Shown here one piece after another: positions 1-12,670 of a DNA stretch of 64,000 bases (positions are counted from its first letter, which is position 1; the number at the start of each line of letters is the position of its first letter). Below the pieces are notes generated by a model. That model searched no databases, was not told the DNA's origin, and saw only the letters and a list, made by a program, of their open reading frames with translations. This stretch comes from Amblyornis subalaris. Taxonomy: Eukaryota > Chordata > Aves > Passeriformes > Ptilonorhynchidae. Both the position numbers and the translations under genes were made by a program. Location: positions 7,056,087-7,120,086 of the forward strand of contig JACAXG010000012.1 in assembly GCA_018881555.1 (NCBI GenBank), in the 5' to 3' direction.

Positions 1-1300
1 TGAAGCCTGGCGATTAATAATTCCCCGGGCTGAGTTTTTGTTTAATAACTATTCTGTCAGTGATAGATCTAAAGGGTGAGGGTGTAGATGTGCGTGCATG
101 TGGAGGGAGTAATTTGATTGTGGCCAGGAGATTTGGCAGGCTGGCATTACAAAGGAGCTCTTTAGCAGTGGCTGGAAAACCAGCATGACAAATCACTCCG
201 TTCTCTGCTTTCCCAGCCTACCCGTCTCAACCAAGCTATCTCATTAGTCTCAAGCCAGCCAATCCAAGCCTATGATTTGGGAAATATTTCCTTCTTGACA
301 TTCAAGAGAACAATTCTTTACCCAGGGAAAATTACATTTAAAAATAAATGGAAAAGCATCAATCAGCTAGGAAAATATATTCAGCTTTTTGGATCTCTGG
401 AGAGAAAGGCTTTTTGAAAATTTTATTTTATTGCATTTAAATAGGGCTGAAGGCCATGGTTTGATTTTTTAAAAGCTGAGATAACTAAAAAGATAGCATT
501 GTAACATTTGCATATTAATAGTTATGTTTTCTTTCTATAGAGACAGTATTTTTCATTAAAGCTAAATCTTGAATATGTACAGACCTGTAAAGATGCGCTA
601 GAAGGTACCTGTTTGTAGAGACAGATAGACTGCATAGTATGACAAATTACAAGGTGATTGGAATGTGGTTTTTTAATCCAGCAAGCCAACTGTATTTCTG
701 GGTGAACTTTTTAAGAATTCTCAAGCCTCTCAAGTCGTTTGAGGACTTAAAAAAAAAGATCAAATTAAAATAGCTTTCCTTTAAAAACTGTTCTCTCTGC
801 TGAACAGTATCTTGTTCATTCTTGCTTCCTTAGTCCAGAAAAGTATGAGTCAGCCAAGCCACTAAGGAGTAATTTCTTCATGCATAGCAGCTCCAAACTT
901 GACCCATACAGGACAGTCCTCTTAATAATATCTCAGCCTATGCACTGAACCAAAAGAAAACAACCACATTAGTGACAGCTTTCCTGGAGCATCCGGAAAT
1001 CCTGGCTGAGTACAGGGAGGGATCCTACCCCTTCCTGTACATAAAACACCCTGTCTCAAGGAGTTGACGTCTTACAACTCTGGACATCTGTCCTCTCCCA
1101 ACCATAGCTACTACTAGTCAGGCCTCTCCATGGCTATGCACCTCCTTTCCCACTGAAGACTTCCTCCCTGACAGACAGGTGAAATGACTCCAGCACATTT
1201 CACCCAGATGAGCTGGGTTGGTTTAGGCATCTTAAATAAGTGAGTCCTTACTATGTCAGCTGACCTATGGCAGATGAATTGAAAGAGTCACAGGAAAGAG
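1..1300. other. non-coding unique sequence, no gene seen
   Basis: No coding exon or repeat recognised. The first 400 bases are AT-rich with several TAAT cores and an ACAAAG SOX/TCF-type word. This could be a conserved regulatory element but shows nothing decisive. The stretch 1020-1080, with wording like 'spend a block then cttacaa', may be the upstream part of the ancient repeat called at 1310-1385. Confidence 0.5.
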
Positions 1301-1309
1301 TCTCAGCAT

Positions 1310-1385
1310 CCAAGGATACTCACTCAGCATCACACAGCAGCAGAATCAGGAACATAACACAGGTTTTCTGGTCCCTAGTCCAGCT
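1310..1385 (+). repeat. ancient amniote interspersed repeat fragment
   Basis: The order of words here (caagg-tactcac, cacacagcag, cagaatcaggaa, acacaggttttctggtcc, tagtcc) follows a repeat often seen in old amniote LINE/SINE remnants: 'caaggtcacacagc ... gaacccaggtctcctg ... cccagtcc'. It is heavily diverged and short. The family name is not certain; a MIR- or L2/L3-like source is possible. The plus orientation is inferred from that word order. Confidence 0.4.
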
Positions 1386-1390
1386 TCCCT

Positions 1391-4290
1391 GTTGATGAAA
1401 CTCTCTGCCTTTTCGACTCTTAAAGAAAAATACATTCAGCAAACCCTTCTAATGAAATTCCCCACAAATGTATCTAAGGAGATATTTTTGTATTATGAGA
1501 GAGATTATGAGTTTTATCCAGGGGGTAAATAACCTAGAAAATTAGATGTGTCATTGCTGGGCCATGAAAGAAGAATTGATTACATCACCTTTTCCTAATG
1601 GGACATTATAACTGACTGTGTTTTATTTTTGCAGACCTGCAAGCTCTACTGTGTCCCATAATTCACTGCAAAATGTTGGAATTTGGGCTTTTCCCATATC
1701 ATTACATGAAGATGAAGTGCTAGTGCTGCTCTGAATTACATTTCTATTCATTTTACTATTTTTTTAAGTATTTGCTTCCCATACATAAATTGTTACTATT
1801 ATATAAATATTCTAAGGCACCTTGCTGACAATTTTCCCCCTCTTTTACTCAGAATTAATAACAAAATGCAAATCAGTGGCAGTGGGGTTTTTTTTCTTTC
1901 CACTTAGTACAATGCTTGGATAACACAGCATTTAAAGATTTATGATACATATTAATAGCATTTAAGCACCTTCAGAGTAAATATAAATACCCCTTTGTTT
2001 TTCATGCTCTCCTTCTACACTTACCTTTTCCTACATCATGTCGGCTCTCCGCACGTCACACACTTTAAAACAGGGCCACCTCATCACGTTCTTTCTTCTC
2101 TGTCCCTTTCTTTTCAGTTGGCAGCAAAAACTATCTCACTATTTAAAGAAAAATGACCACTCATCCCATCTGCCACCCCCTACACTGCAGAGAAAAATCT
2201 CAATATATCTGGTCACCTAGATAAATCCAGGCAGTATTGTCAAGACTGAATGTCAGGCCACAGTCACAAAGGCTGCTGCTCTATTAAATTCTTTAGCTGA
2301 TAAACCACTGCTGTGGCAGCTTTAGTCCATGCCATAATAAACAATAGCCAGTTGTTTGTAAAGTCAGAGAAGCAGCAGTTTCTAGGACTGTGCCAGATTT
2401 TTACCTAATTTACCAAATTAAAGCTATCAATTGTACATACACTTTCTTTTTTTGCCAGTGATGCCACTCAATTACTAGTTTTTATTCAATGGGGGAGTGA
2501 TAGACATATTTTTTAAAAAAATTGAAACCTAACACTTAAAAAAAATCCAAGAAATTCTCTGCATTATTCCTCCAGATTTAATGTGAAATTTACAAAATAA
2601 AGTCTTTTCCCCCTGCAACACTTTTAACTTTGTAATAGGAGGATGGTTTTGAGGGCATGATGAGCTGTGTGAATGAACCATCTTCTCCACCACTATATTT
2701 CATCTTCTCTCTGGAAGAGACCACCCCCACAATACTGTTAACCATTCTCACTTTCCCAAAAACATATTCCTACCTCCCCTTCTTTTCCGGGGTTCAAGTA
2801 CTTTTGTGGTATCTTTAGGAATTATCACCTCTCCCTAGCTCTGTTACCTGTTTTTTATAAAGATGACACCCTAATACCAATTTGAACACTATTGTCAAAT
2901 TCAGGATCTTTTTGTGGATGTATTTGGTTTGGGTTCATCACCATTCTGAGTGATTGTAAATCTCTGATCATTTCTAAGCTGTCCTGGAAAAAAAACCCCA
3001 GAAATAATAGCCTTCCCTTCTTGTTTAAGGAGCACTAAAACCAGAAGCTAGACTACTAGCCCGTCACTTGCCAGGTGCACAACACCCAAGAGGCTCCACC
3101 TACATGCTGAGTCCACAGTACTCAAGAAGGAATTTGAGGAAGTTGTCATACAGTTCTCCAAAAGAAGCCTATTTTAAAGTATTGCTTATTTCTGACAGGA
3201 CCTGAACATCTGTTTCAGTAACTCAGGAAGGAATATTCCAACAGGGTCCAGGAAGAACATGTCAGGTTCCATGCCAGGTACCAGCTGCCGTGCTGGAGCA
3301 CATGTGCAGCTCTGAATGCCAGAAGCCAGCACTGGGTGGCAGACTAGGACAGCACTTAGTAGTGACTCCCAGCCCTGGTGCACCATTTCTCGGCTTCTCC
3401 CAAAGTCGTCTCCTTGTCACCTACAAAAGGCTACAAAAGCTTTAGTTGGGTGGTAGAGCACGAGAAGCCCACACACCCAGCACTGGGGACTTCCTTGCTC
3501 TGCTAGCTGTACCTAAGAAACTAGGCAGAGTTCTCCCTATCCCTGCAGCCAAGGGGGCTGCAGATACTGGCTCACTCTTTTCTCTCTTTAAACTTGAAGT
3601 AAAAACAACACACCTTTGAGAGGGAAAAGTGTGACTGGAATTTGTCCAGGCAGCTAATCTCGCGGGTGTAATTTTAGAATGGAGTAGTCTGGTAGTCACA
3701 AACATTAACAAGTGTATCTTGCACTGCATCCCAGTGTTATGTAAAAACAACTTGGGAGTCAGCAGCCTCCTTCCCTGTGAAAAGCAACTACCAAAACCTT
3801 CCTCCATCACCACTAGTAAGGGCAGGACTAACTTGCAAGGTGATCCCTTTGACACAGATCAGCCCTTCTCCATTCCTGGAAAAAGAAACGTAACTGTTTG
3901 GCATATGTGCAAATGCTTGTCAAAGTCAGCCCATGGGGACTGAGAAGTGTCAATTCTCCACAACAAAGCTACTGATGCTTCTGTGCACCTTTGCAATCTT
4001 CTTTCCGTGTGTTCAGGTGCTCTGTTGCAGTCCAGTCACTTTGTCTCCTTCTGAGCCTCCTGTAATTCACACCAAGTGTCTGCAGACCATTCAAACACCC
4101 AAGTCCTGTCTGAATGCATAAAATGCTAATCTCATTAGATTTCTCATTTTCAGTGTAATATTGTCACACTGCTATGCACCACTGCCACAGATTAGCAGGC
4201 TTGCCAGAGTGGAGCCCTGCTAATGAGTTAATCCAAATAACACTCAAATCCCGAATCAGATTTAAAGCCATCTAGACAGAGGACCCGCCA
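1391..4290. other. non-coding unique sequence, no gene seen
   Basis: AT-rich unique sequence. A good polypyrimidine tract and acceptor AG end at 1635, followed by about 29 open codons to a TAG, but no known protein is recognisable. Open frames at 2038-2220 and 3442-3855 (minus, 137 codons) overlap other frames and show no domain. The rest holds no repeat I can name. Confidence 0.5.
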
Positions 4291-4295
4291 AGGAT

Positions 4296-4319
4296 GGGGG
4301 AGGGGGAGGGGGAGGAGGG
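4296..4319 (+). other. G-quadruplex-capable G-run
   Basis: Three runs of five G separated by single A, then GGAGGG, which satisfies the usual four-run G-quadruplex pattern on the plus strand. It lies about 54 bases upstream of a TATAAAG word. Whether it folds or matters in vivo is unknown. Confidence 0.6.
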
Positions 4320-4372
4320 AAGAGGTGAACCTAGTTTTGACAGAAGTAGTTGTCAATTAAGTGAGAGAGGCG

Positions 4373-4379
4373 TATAAAG
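4373..4379 (+). promoter_or_regulatory. TATA-like word, possible core promoter
   Basis: TATAAAG is preceded by the G-rich run at 4296-4319. If it were a working TATA box, transcription would begin near 4400-4410. The first ATG downstream (4440) opens only about ten codons, so a coding product starting in this exon is not supported. A TATA word alone is common by chance. Confidence 0.15.
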
Positions 4380-4404
4380 GAGAAACAAGCATGCATTTTT
4401 TTCC

Positions 4405-5630
4405 TTGAGAGGGCAGGCTCAGTCAAACTCCAAGTTACCATGCACAATCCAAAGGCAAACCCTGAGAAATAATCTGCAGTATCTGTACCTGTATGGACTG
4501 TCAGCTTCTGACTTGAGAGTCACTTAGCTATAAAAATCAGGAGCTAACAAAGCTTCTATTACCATCATTTAATCTACAGTGCTTGGAAGGTCTAAGCAGN
4601 TTATAGCTCTGAGCTTGATTCATTTCAGCTAGAAACCTGGAGATGAGGGGAAGGGCTGGTTTTCATGTATTAGTTTCTTATTTTGCCAGTGACCCAACAT
4701 CCTGGAGAGATGCATAGATGCTCAAAGGAAAGGCACCAAGGGAAACACACATCTCTTATTGTTTGCATTGGAAATAGGTTCCTAAAACATAGCTGCAGTC
4801 TGAAGGGTAGAGCTGGCAGGGATCTCTTTTATTTTTTGCCATGCTTTTAAATGAAATTACTCTTTTAGTGGGAAAATACTGAATTACTGAAGCTGAAAAA
4901 TTTCATGAGTACATACTGGCTTCATTAGGCCTCCAGTAAGACATAGTTGCACCTTAGGCTTGGGAAAATGTGGCCAGAGTTCAAAGAAGCACCTCAAAAC
5001 AGCCTGACCAGAAGAATACAGTCTCAGAACAAAGAACACAATAGGGTCAGAGACACCTTCAACCAGGGTCCAAATTTTGAAAGGCCTCAGCTTTACTTCA
5101 TGGAGAGCAAAACCTTTTTTGCAGTATTGGCCTATTTCTCTGGATAAAAATATTGTTTCCCATTCAACAATTTACCAAAGAGTGCCTAAAAACCAGTATA
5201 GCTTTCCATTGCACCTATTTCCTTGTTGTGGATCCAATCCTGTATGTTTTACTTGGAAATGTGGTCCACTGCCCACAACAGGATTTTTTTTTTTGCAACA
5301 GTACAAAATAAGTCTTGCATCCTTTAAAGAAAATCCGAGATCTTAGCACCTCAACCACATAGTTGCAGAGAAGGTAAGCAAAATACATTTTATGCTGACA
5401 TCATCAACAAACTTGTCTGCAAAGTTTTACTGCTTTAATCTTTCATTCGACTATTGATGGATGGAGCTAGAAATAAGAACGTTTGACTCTCAGATGTGGA
5501 ATTCAGCTAAGCAAAGATGCTGAGAGAATTCTGTTTGGACTGGTAAATGTAACCAATTTGTTATGGAAACCTCTCTCTGCAGAATTTTTTTATCAAACAA
5601 ATGTTGTGTTAAGAAAACCTTTCTTCGCAG
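4405..5630. other. non-coding unique sequence, no gene seen
   Basis: Unique sequence with an isolated N at 4600. Open frames of 66-96 codons start near 4947, 5077 and 5483, but none has a recognisable domain. Two pyrimidine-rich acceptor-like sites end at 5582 and 5630. Confidence 0.5.
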
Positions 5631-5812
5631 AAGTCACGCTTCTCAGCACATCCCTTACTGTATGCAAACCCAGTGGTCTGAGTCAGAATTTGAAAAGTCA
5701 ATGTGAGTCTCTGTTGATTTCACAACACCTTGATGCAGGCTTTAAACTGCACGTTGCGGTGCAGACAGAATAGCTTGTTAATGTCTCTTTCCATGTCTCA
5801 CTAAGCAAACAG
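5631..5812 (+). other. exon-like segment (acceptor and donor present)
   Basis: A pyrimidine-rich acceptor (tttcttcgcag) ends at 5630, and a near-consensus donor, AACAG followed by GTAAGTAG, begins its intron at 5813. An alternative acceptor ends at 5582. A frame starting at 5483 stays open to a TAG at 5771-5773, so the segment would hold a stop about 40 bases before the donor. That fits a non-coding exon better than an internal coding one. No protein similarity recognised. Confidence 0.15.
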
Positions 5813-8800
5813 GTAAGTAGTAAGCAGTGCATTCAAAGAAAGAGAGCCCATTTTCTTTATTGTGTCCATTAAATTGTCCTGATGATAAAGCATGCCAATA
5901 TGCTGCCAATTTTTAAGCATGAAACAAGTTTTCCATCTTTTAAGATGTTAGTGAACATGTTTTTGTTCACTGACAAATAGATCCCAATGTAAAGGGAATG
6001 AAACAGCCAGCAGTCCCAAACTTTCCAAATGTAGCTAAGCTGCCAGGAACATGCTTTTGTGTGCGCAGATCCTGCCCCTTTCAGAGACAGCTACCCACAA
6101 CAATCTTCCTGCTCCATGCTAACAAGGTACTAATAACAATAGTAATCACAGTTTGTCTGCTCAGCTCACCCCAGGAGCATGGCAGCAAATTGATGATCAT
6201 TTCTCATTGTGAATTATGACACAGGCACATCACCTCACCCCTGGAATAAAACAGCACCTGCCAATCCCGTTAAAACAGCAAGGGGAAAAATGAAAGCCCT
6301 GCTGTAGCCAATCTGATTCCCTGCTGACTCTAATTACCCAGACGGGAATTTTACAATTGCTTCCTCCACCAACTCCTGCTCTGCAGTCTGCAGACTTTGG
6401 CTAGTTCTTTCTTTTGTATGCCTACTGCCACTGAGTAGATTGGGTTCCTAATGAGTCTTGACACTAATGGTACAGGGAGACAGTGCAATTACATATCCCT
6501 CTCCCATTCAGAGCAAACCTGGCAGGAAATGACCTGAGACCTCACACCCTTCTACCCCAAAGAATCCAGTTATAATGCCTCAGGAGCAGGGCCAGCTGGT
6601 GCACACTCCCCCCCTCAGCAGCCCTCACTTCACTTCCCCTTTCCATTGTGCAGGTGGCTGGAAACAGTTCTTTATGGCCTAATCCATGACCGGTGGGTTG
6701 AGGCTAATACAGAAGCCAGAGAAGCCTTAGCACATTTGGAACTGAAGCTAATCAAGAAAGAAAAGAAAAAAAAAAAAACACGAACATTATTTCACACATG
6801 TGCTGGACAGCTCTAACACACTGTTGTTGTCTATTAGGTGTTTAACAATGTGTGTAACTCAGACTGCTTTAAAGTGGGGAGGGGAGAGACATGTGCTTCT
6901 GTGATTTCCATGTTGATTGTAGTCCAGGTGTAAAGAGACTGGAGCTACCTATTGAACTGTGAGCTAATTACAAGAAGAAACAGCTGTTGTCTGCTAATGA
7001 GGATGCAGATCCATAAGAAGCGTGTTAGCTGGTAAGGAATAAACATGTCTTCCACTCCTCGAGTGAGCAGCAGTCTACAAAAGATGTCTTATATCTATGA
7101 CTCATGTTGCCACATCATCTGAACAAATCACAAATGATAGTATGTTTGCCTCTGAGAAAAGCCCTGTAAAAGAGGAAAGCACTTGTCCAAATATACGGGT
7201 GGGAAGATGAGGCAAAGGACCAAGGACACGTACAGAGTCTGATCACAGCATAAAATAGGCCCAAATCAGCTTTGCACTCCAGTGTTGGAAGTACAAATCT
7301 AGTGTTTGCCTCATGCTAGTAACTCTGAACCCAGAATTTTGTGTATCACTGAATTTCTTTCACTGGTTTACTCTACCCTATGACAGCATAATCTCTTACT
7401 TCCATTAACCTCACTGCTATTTCTGTTGCCCTTCAGGGACCTGTAAGTCTTCTGCCTCTCAGCTATTTATTGTGATGTATGGGATGTTTCTCTTAACCTT
7501 CAAAGAGTTCATCTGACCTTCAAGGTTCTTCCTGCTCCTCTTCATCCCCCAGTAACAAGGAAGTCCTGCAGTTCTCAGCTGTCACCAGCTTCCATCCTGT
7601 TATCCTCCACACACATGCCCTGACAGATTCTCTGTACACGAGTATGCTGTACTTCCTCTCCTGGACAGCATTATCCGTGGTGACTCTAAAGCTGCCATCA
7701 GCATCAGCTCTCTAATTTCAATGCTTATGGATTATTACAGTTTAACACCAAGGGAAAACATTGGAGAATTTATCTCCAGTGTAACTCCACCGGCAACGAG
7801 TACAGCATGGTTCATTTCAAGGATTATTTAAACCTTTTGCATCCTCTTTGCCTCCAAAATTTTGTCTAAAACATATGTAATTTTAAGAAAACAATGGCTA
7901 ATTTTAATCCGACTGATTGCTCTCTTCCTTTTTGACATAGGTGCTCTGAACCACATAATATCCTGTAAAGTTTTGAGGAACAAGACATTATGCAGAGAAA
8001 GCATCACAATTATGCAGGTGCTGCTATTCTATAACCCACTACACAAAGAATTCCATACTTGGAAAACATGAAAAAGGAGCAGTAATTTCAAGTAGCTCTG
8101 GGAACTCCTAATGGAGTTCTTGCTTTTTATTTTCCTCTCTGAAGTATTATTTACTGTAGTATTCAATTAAGAACAAGGGTTTACTATAGCAACCACAGCA
8201 GTGAGAGGAACTATTCATACTCGGTCCCTGAAATACAAGCTTTTAAGCACCTTCTTAGCAACACTTGTTGATAAACCTATGGCATAGGAGAATGCTACGT
8301 GGTTTATAAGGAGTGACTTGCACACTAAATTAGGTCTGCAGGAACTGTATTGCTTGAGGCCTTCCCCTTTCTTCCCAACTTTACCTTCCTAGAGTTAGCA
8401 CACTTGTTACCAGAGAACACGACTAATAAAAATGCAAAGACTTCACCTTTGGACCGGGACTACAAAGGAGGAGCTGTCATATGGCAGCTTTTCTCTCTGC
8501 CACTATGTGGCAGCAAAAGTTGCTTGTGTATCACTACGTCAGTATCTTCATAGGCATTCCAGCTGTGACCTTGCCATCACTTATTCTGGGGACCCTCTCT
8601 CATTCAGCATCTGCCAGCTGTCAGCATGGGACTCCAGGGAAAATTACAGAAGATTTCTGGAAAATTACAAGGGGCAGCAGAAGGGAGCATTTGATTTGTT
8701 TCTATTTTCTCTGTATAAGGCATTTCAGGTGCCTGCAGTTTCCCAGCTTCCAGACTTTCTTTTGCCTGAGTGTCTCCATTCTTCAGTAGTCTTCCACTTA

Positions 8801-11029
8801 ACTGCTTTAGTTTTTCTCATGTCTCTCCATCTTACACATTTCCTCTTCCCATGATGTCATTTGCCTGCTCAAATCCATTCCACAAGAATGGGAGAGCAAC
8901 AAAGAATCCTCTCCCTTTCTGATGTAGAGACTGGGTATTATTTAGACATATCAATGAGTACTGATCATTATCTTCCTTGACAAGTTTTCCTTTCTCAAGC
9001 TGCACTCCCTTTACAAAGGCACCTTCCAGACCCAGCAAAGCTGCAAATGGATGTGCCCTGGGAAAACCCACAATTAACAACTGTGGTTAACCACAAGCCG
9101 ATAAGACCATTTTAAATATGCCTGTCTTTGTCTCGACTAGATGCTAAGTGGTGTTTGAAGTATACTCACTTTAGATGCTATGAGTAATTCTGTTTTCACG
9201 TTCCCACCTGCTTCCCCTACTGGTTGAGAACATCATAACAAATATATTCACAGTTCCCGTGGATTTAATATTCAGGATTCTCATTCTTTCATCGATTGAG
9301 GTACCATTGAATTCAAGCTGGCAATGTTCCACACTGTAAGACAGAAGTGCTGATCGGTGCATCCTGATTTCTTATCTCATTATGGCCTACATTTTTAACT
9401 GATGTATTTTGTTGCGTTTTCCCTTTCCTTCCTAAAATCCAGCTGCTAGCATGGTCAGGTAACCTCTTCACTCCACAGGGTGGCTATATGGGGGCAGAAG
9501 CTGAAGTGGCTGTTTTGTGTGTATTGTTTGTAAAATGTGTTGGAGTGGAGAATCATTTATGCGCATACAGTATTACTGTTCTTTGCAGGAAGCTATCTGC
9601 AAACATGTTCAAAACTACGTTCTATTATGATTTTAGGGAAGAGTGTTGGATTTACACAACGACCAAACACTCCTTTAGGTAGGAGCTCCTGGTTTGGGCT
9701 GTTGCCTAGGCAATGGCTGTAGAAATGTCTGAGCAGACATAAGTAAGGACCTGATCGGCTGGAATTGGGTGCTGCTGATTACAGCTGCTATTTCAAGAAG
9801 ACTTAAGGGAAACACAGATGCACACCCTAGGCTCACAGAAAAACAGCTCTGAGCACTCATGCAATTACAGCTGGGGAAAAGGAACCACTCTGGAGTATCT
9901 GGCTGCTCATTAACTTCCACTGCCAAGGTTAACACCTATATTTTAGCTCTTTAACGGATGCCCTGTGAAACTCCCTTTGATAGTCTGCTTCTCTCCTGTT
10001 GTAGGACCCAAATCAAGCCCTGATCAGACTGTTTTCAATCTTCTTTAAAAAGCCATGGTCAATTTTAAGTGAAATGACATTGCACAAATTGTTTTAATTA
10101 AGAGAACCCTATTTTCCCCTTGACTAGAATCATACCCCAGGTAGCAACAACACTGACAAGAAAATCAACAGGTGGCCTGTTTGCCAATTACCTGAGCATC
10201 GCATCTGCTTTATTCAGCACATTTTCAGTAGGAGTTGGTTATGTTCACTCAGACTTTTATAGTCTGATTAATTAATGACTTTTTTAATCCAATAGCTAAA
10301 AATGTAATTGAATCCCTTCAGAAAGATGTTAAGAAGAGCTATATTCCTTGACAGGCCAATGCCAAACAAGAAGTGTAGCCAGGGTCTTATTCATTAAAAA
10401 TCATGTTATTCAACTCCAGCACATCCATTGGCTTGCTGGAAACCATAATTTTAATACTGATACTTTCCAAAGTACCACATTGTTACATATTTTGAATATT
10501 TTGTCCCTATATGGTCTGATCATTGCTCAGTGTGAAATCACTGCCAGAAAATTTCGTGCAAGCTGGATTTAATTTCAGAAAAGGGTGGAGGATGACTATT
10601 ACAAAAGGCCTTCTACTGCAACATCCTTCAGTTCAAACTGGCAAGCCACAAGCAGGCTTGGTACGCATGCTAAGCTTCATGTAGCTTGTATACGCAAGAA
10701 AGCTCTGTTCAGCATAATTTTAAAGCTGTGCCACCTTAGCTGAGAGCCAGCAGAAACTGTGCATTCCCTGTGGACTGTGAAAGAAAATTCCCCAGGCCTA
10801 GATCCCCAAACTGACTAAATGCACTAATTATGGGCCTGAAATCCCTCTGTGTTACTGCCCCCAGGCTCTTGATACTCTGTTTTTTAGCACTCACACTAGC
10901 ACCTCAGAGCACGTGTGTGCAGTACTGCAGGACAAGTTTCACAGGAAAGGTAGTTGTAAGCTGCTTTCCTTTTATATTGAAGAAAAATCAATTGTTTTCT
11001 CAGTGTTCAAAGTACTGACACAAGTTGTG
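5813..11029. other. non-coding unique sequence with minor features
   Basis: No gene recognised. It contains a small perfect hairpin at 5950-5971, a poly-A run near 6762-6779, and an AT-rich stretch at 6955-7035 with TAATTA and a CAGCTG E-box that looks like possible regulatory DNA. There is also a loosely MIR/LINE-like stretch near 7170-7300. The overlapping open frames at 8350-8854 (up to 140 codons) have no domain and are read as chance. Confidence 0.5.
5950..5971. other. perfect 8-bp inverted repeat, 6-nt loop
   Basis: AGTGAACA at 5950-5957 is the exact reverse complement of TGTTCACT at 5964-5971, with loop tgtttt. It is too short for a miRNA precursor and most likely incidental. Confidence 0.6.
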
Positions 11030-11118
11030 GAGGCTCTGGATTCAACTCCGTCTCCTGTCTGAGAGGCATTAGGCTCTTAGCTCTCCAGTGGAACAGATTT
11101 AACCATTGGGCTAATTCC
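11030..11118 (+). repeat. ancient SINE/LINE-like scrap
   Basis: Words such as 'ggattcaactcc', 'tctcctgtctgagaggca' and 'tttaaccattgggcta' follow the layout of old tRNA-derived amniote repeats (box-B-like part, then 'gtgctttaaccactaggcta'). It is highly diverged and the family is uncertain. It is not a functional tRNA, because no cloverleaf can be drawn. Confidence 0.3.
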
Positions 11119-12270
11119 AGGAAAAGACTTTTGCTGAAACTACGACTGCCATGAGCAATGAGAAATGTGATCAAAGGGACAGGGAAGCTCCTTGACAGAT
11201 AGCAGATGCGGGTTCTCATTCTTTCACCAAAGACTTTACATTAAGACTTCCTATTAAGAAGTTGCTGGGAAAAGTACAACTGACAGACTCGAAAAGCCTA
11301 AATGGGCAGATGTCTTGTCTGACAGTGCTGAGTGGTACCTCAGTTCTAGAAAGGGCTACAACTTTAAACACACCTGTCTTCAACTTTCTGGCTTGTGTGA
11401 ATTGCTCTCTGGGATGCCTGTTTCTGACTGAATACTGCAGAAAGAGTCTAGGTACCTCAGTGAGGGTTGTGATATTACAAGCTGTAAATTCGTATGTCTT
11501 TGTGTCCTAGGTGTTGATACGATTTTATGCTATTACATATTTCAAGGAGCAATTCTTCCACCCACACCCTGATGGCTTTTGCCTCACGTGCTCAGGTTTG
11601 GAGGGCAGCTCCTGAGGAGGAGATGCTGCCAGCTAAACTACCAGTGCTTGACATAACTGTGCTCTCAGCAGGGAAAAAAAATTCAGGTTTATAATCACAG
11701 CCTAAAGCTGAGTAAGCTGAGAGGCTATGATGCATGCTCTGTCACAAGCCCTCTAGATTATCAGCAGACATGAGTGAAGTTACCTCTTCTCTGCCTTGCT
11801 GATGACTAGGCCAAAACAGGTCTGTAGGGCTGCAAGCAGAAAAGAGGCACTTTTGCTGTGACAAGATCAGCTCCAAGGCTATCAGTAGGAAGAGAAATAG
11901 GAGCAACCACTTGACATAAATTTAGTGGGACAGCCAGTGGTTATCAAGGGCTTGCAAAAAGTGATTTTTCAGCTCAGCAGCTGAACCAGAAAAAAAAATA
12001 AAAGGCGTAAATATTTTATTTTATTTGGATAGAATGAAAGCTTTTGTTTTAAAATCCATCATCTTTCCTTTGTGTTGAACTAGTGCCCCTTCTGAGTCAA
12101 AATAGGATATTTTGTTTTCAAGAACTTGTGAGAAAAACAAAAGAAATGAAGGGTAGGATTCACAGAGGAGGTAGAAGAGACTGTCACCAGTGTAACCGTC
12201 CCTCAGAAATAGTTGGTGAACTTACCTCAGATTTGGGAAGTTATCCCTGAAAAACTAATTAATAAAGGGG
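11119..12270. other. non-coding unique sequence, no gene seen
   Basis: Mixed unique sequence with an AT-rich centre near 11990-12060. A frame of 82 codons at 11262-11510 shows no domain. No named repeat seen. Confidence 0.5.
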
Positions 12271-12322
12271 CAAGGATTAAATCCCAGCTCCCTGCTGAGT
12301 GTTTTGTACACTAAGTTAGAAA
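12271..12322 (+). repeat. possible ancient SINE/LINE-like scrap
   Basis: 'ggattaaatcccagctccc ... gagtgttttgtacactaagtta' parallels the 'gaacccaggtctcc ... gagtgctttgaccactaagcta' layout of old amniote tRNA-derived repeats. Very diverged, so low certainty. Confidence 0.25.
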
Positions 12323-12600
12323 GTTGTGATCCCTCTGAACCTACAAACATTCAGAGTCCCTTGGAGAGATTCCAAAGACATCCTATCTCTACATACCCCA
12401 TTATCTGTTAGCCAAGGCACATTTCTATGGGAGGGGACATTGAAGAAAGGGGGGAAATCCTCGGACTGAAATCAATTGATCTGTTTTCTGTCTCTCTGAA
12501 AACCAGAGGTTTTCATCACATACCCCTCTCTCATCCTGTTCTGTTACACAGTAAATTAGACTGTCATTTGCCAGTAATGAGGTAGCTACAGCAAATCCTG

Positions 12601-12670
12601 CCCTAGAGCAAGAGATGGCCTTCTCAGCATCCCTTCCAGCTCTGTTTTTCTGTAATCCTGTGATCCTGAC
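12601..12670 (+). repeat. decayed CR1 LINE 3' tail
   Basis: The end of a CR1 element is recognisable: a gatggccttctcagc segment, then tcccttccagctctg, then a degenerate tail of ttctgtaatcctgtgatcctg units. This matches the usual 'ggtcccttccagc ... ttctatgattctatgatt' end of avian CR1. Only about 70 bases remain and the tail is mutated, so it is an old insertion. It lies on the plus strand and has no coding content. Confidence 0.7.

Noticed and set aside
5950..5971. Small hairpin as a miRNA precursor
   Set aside because: An 8-bp stem is far too short, and the arms match no miRNA I know.
11030..11118. Possible tRNA gene from box-B-like word
   Set aside because: No acceptor stem or cloverleaf; better read as an old SINE/LINE scrap.
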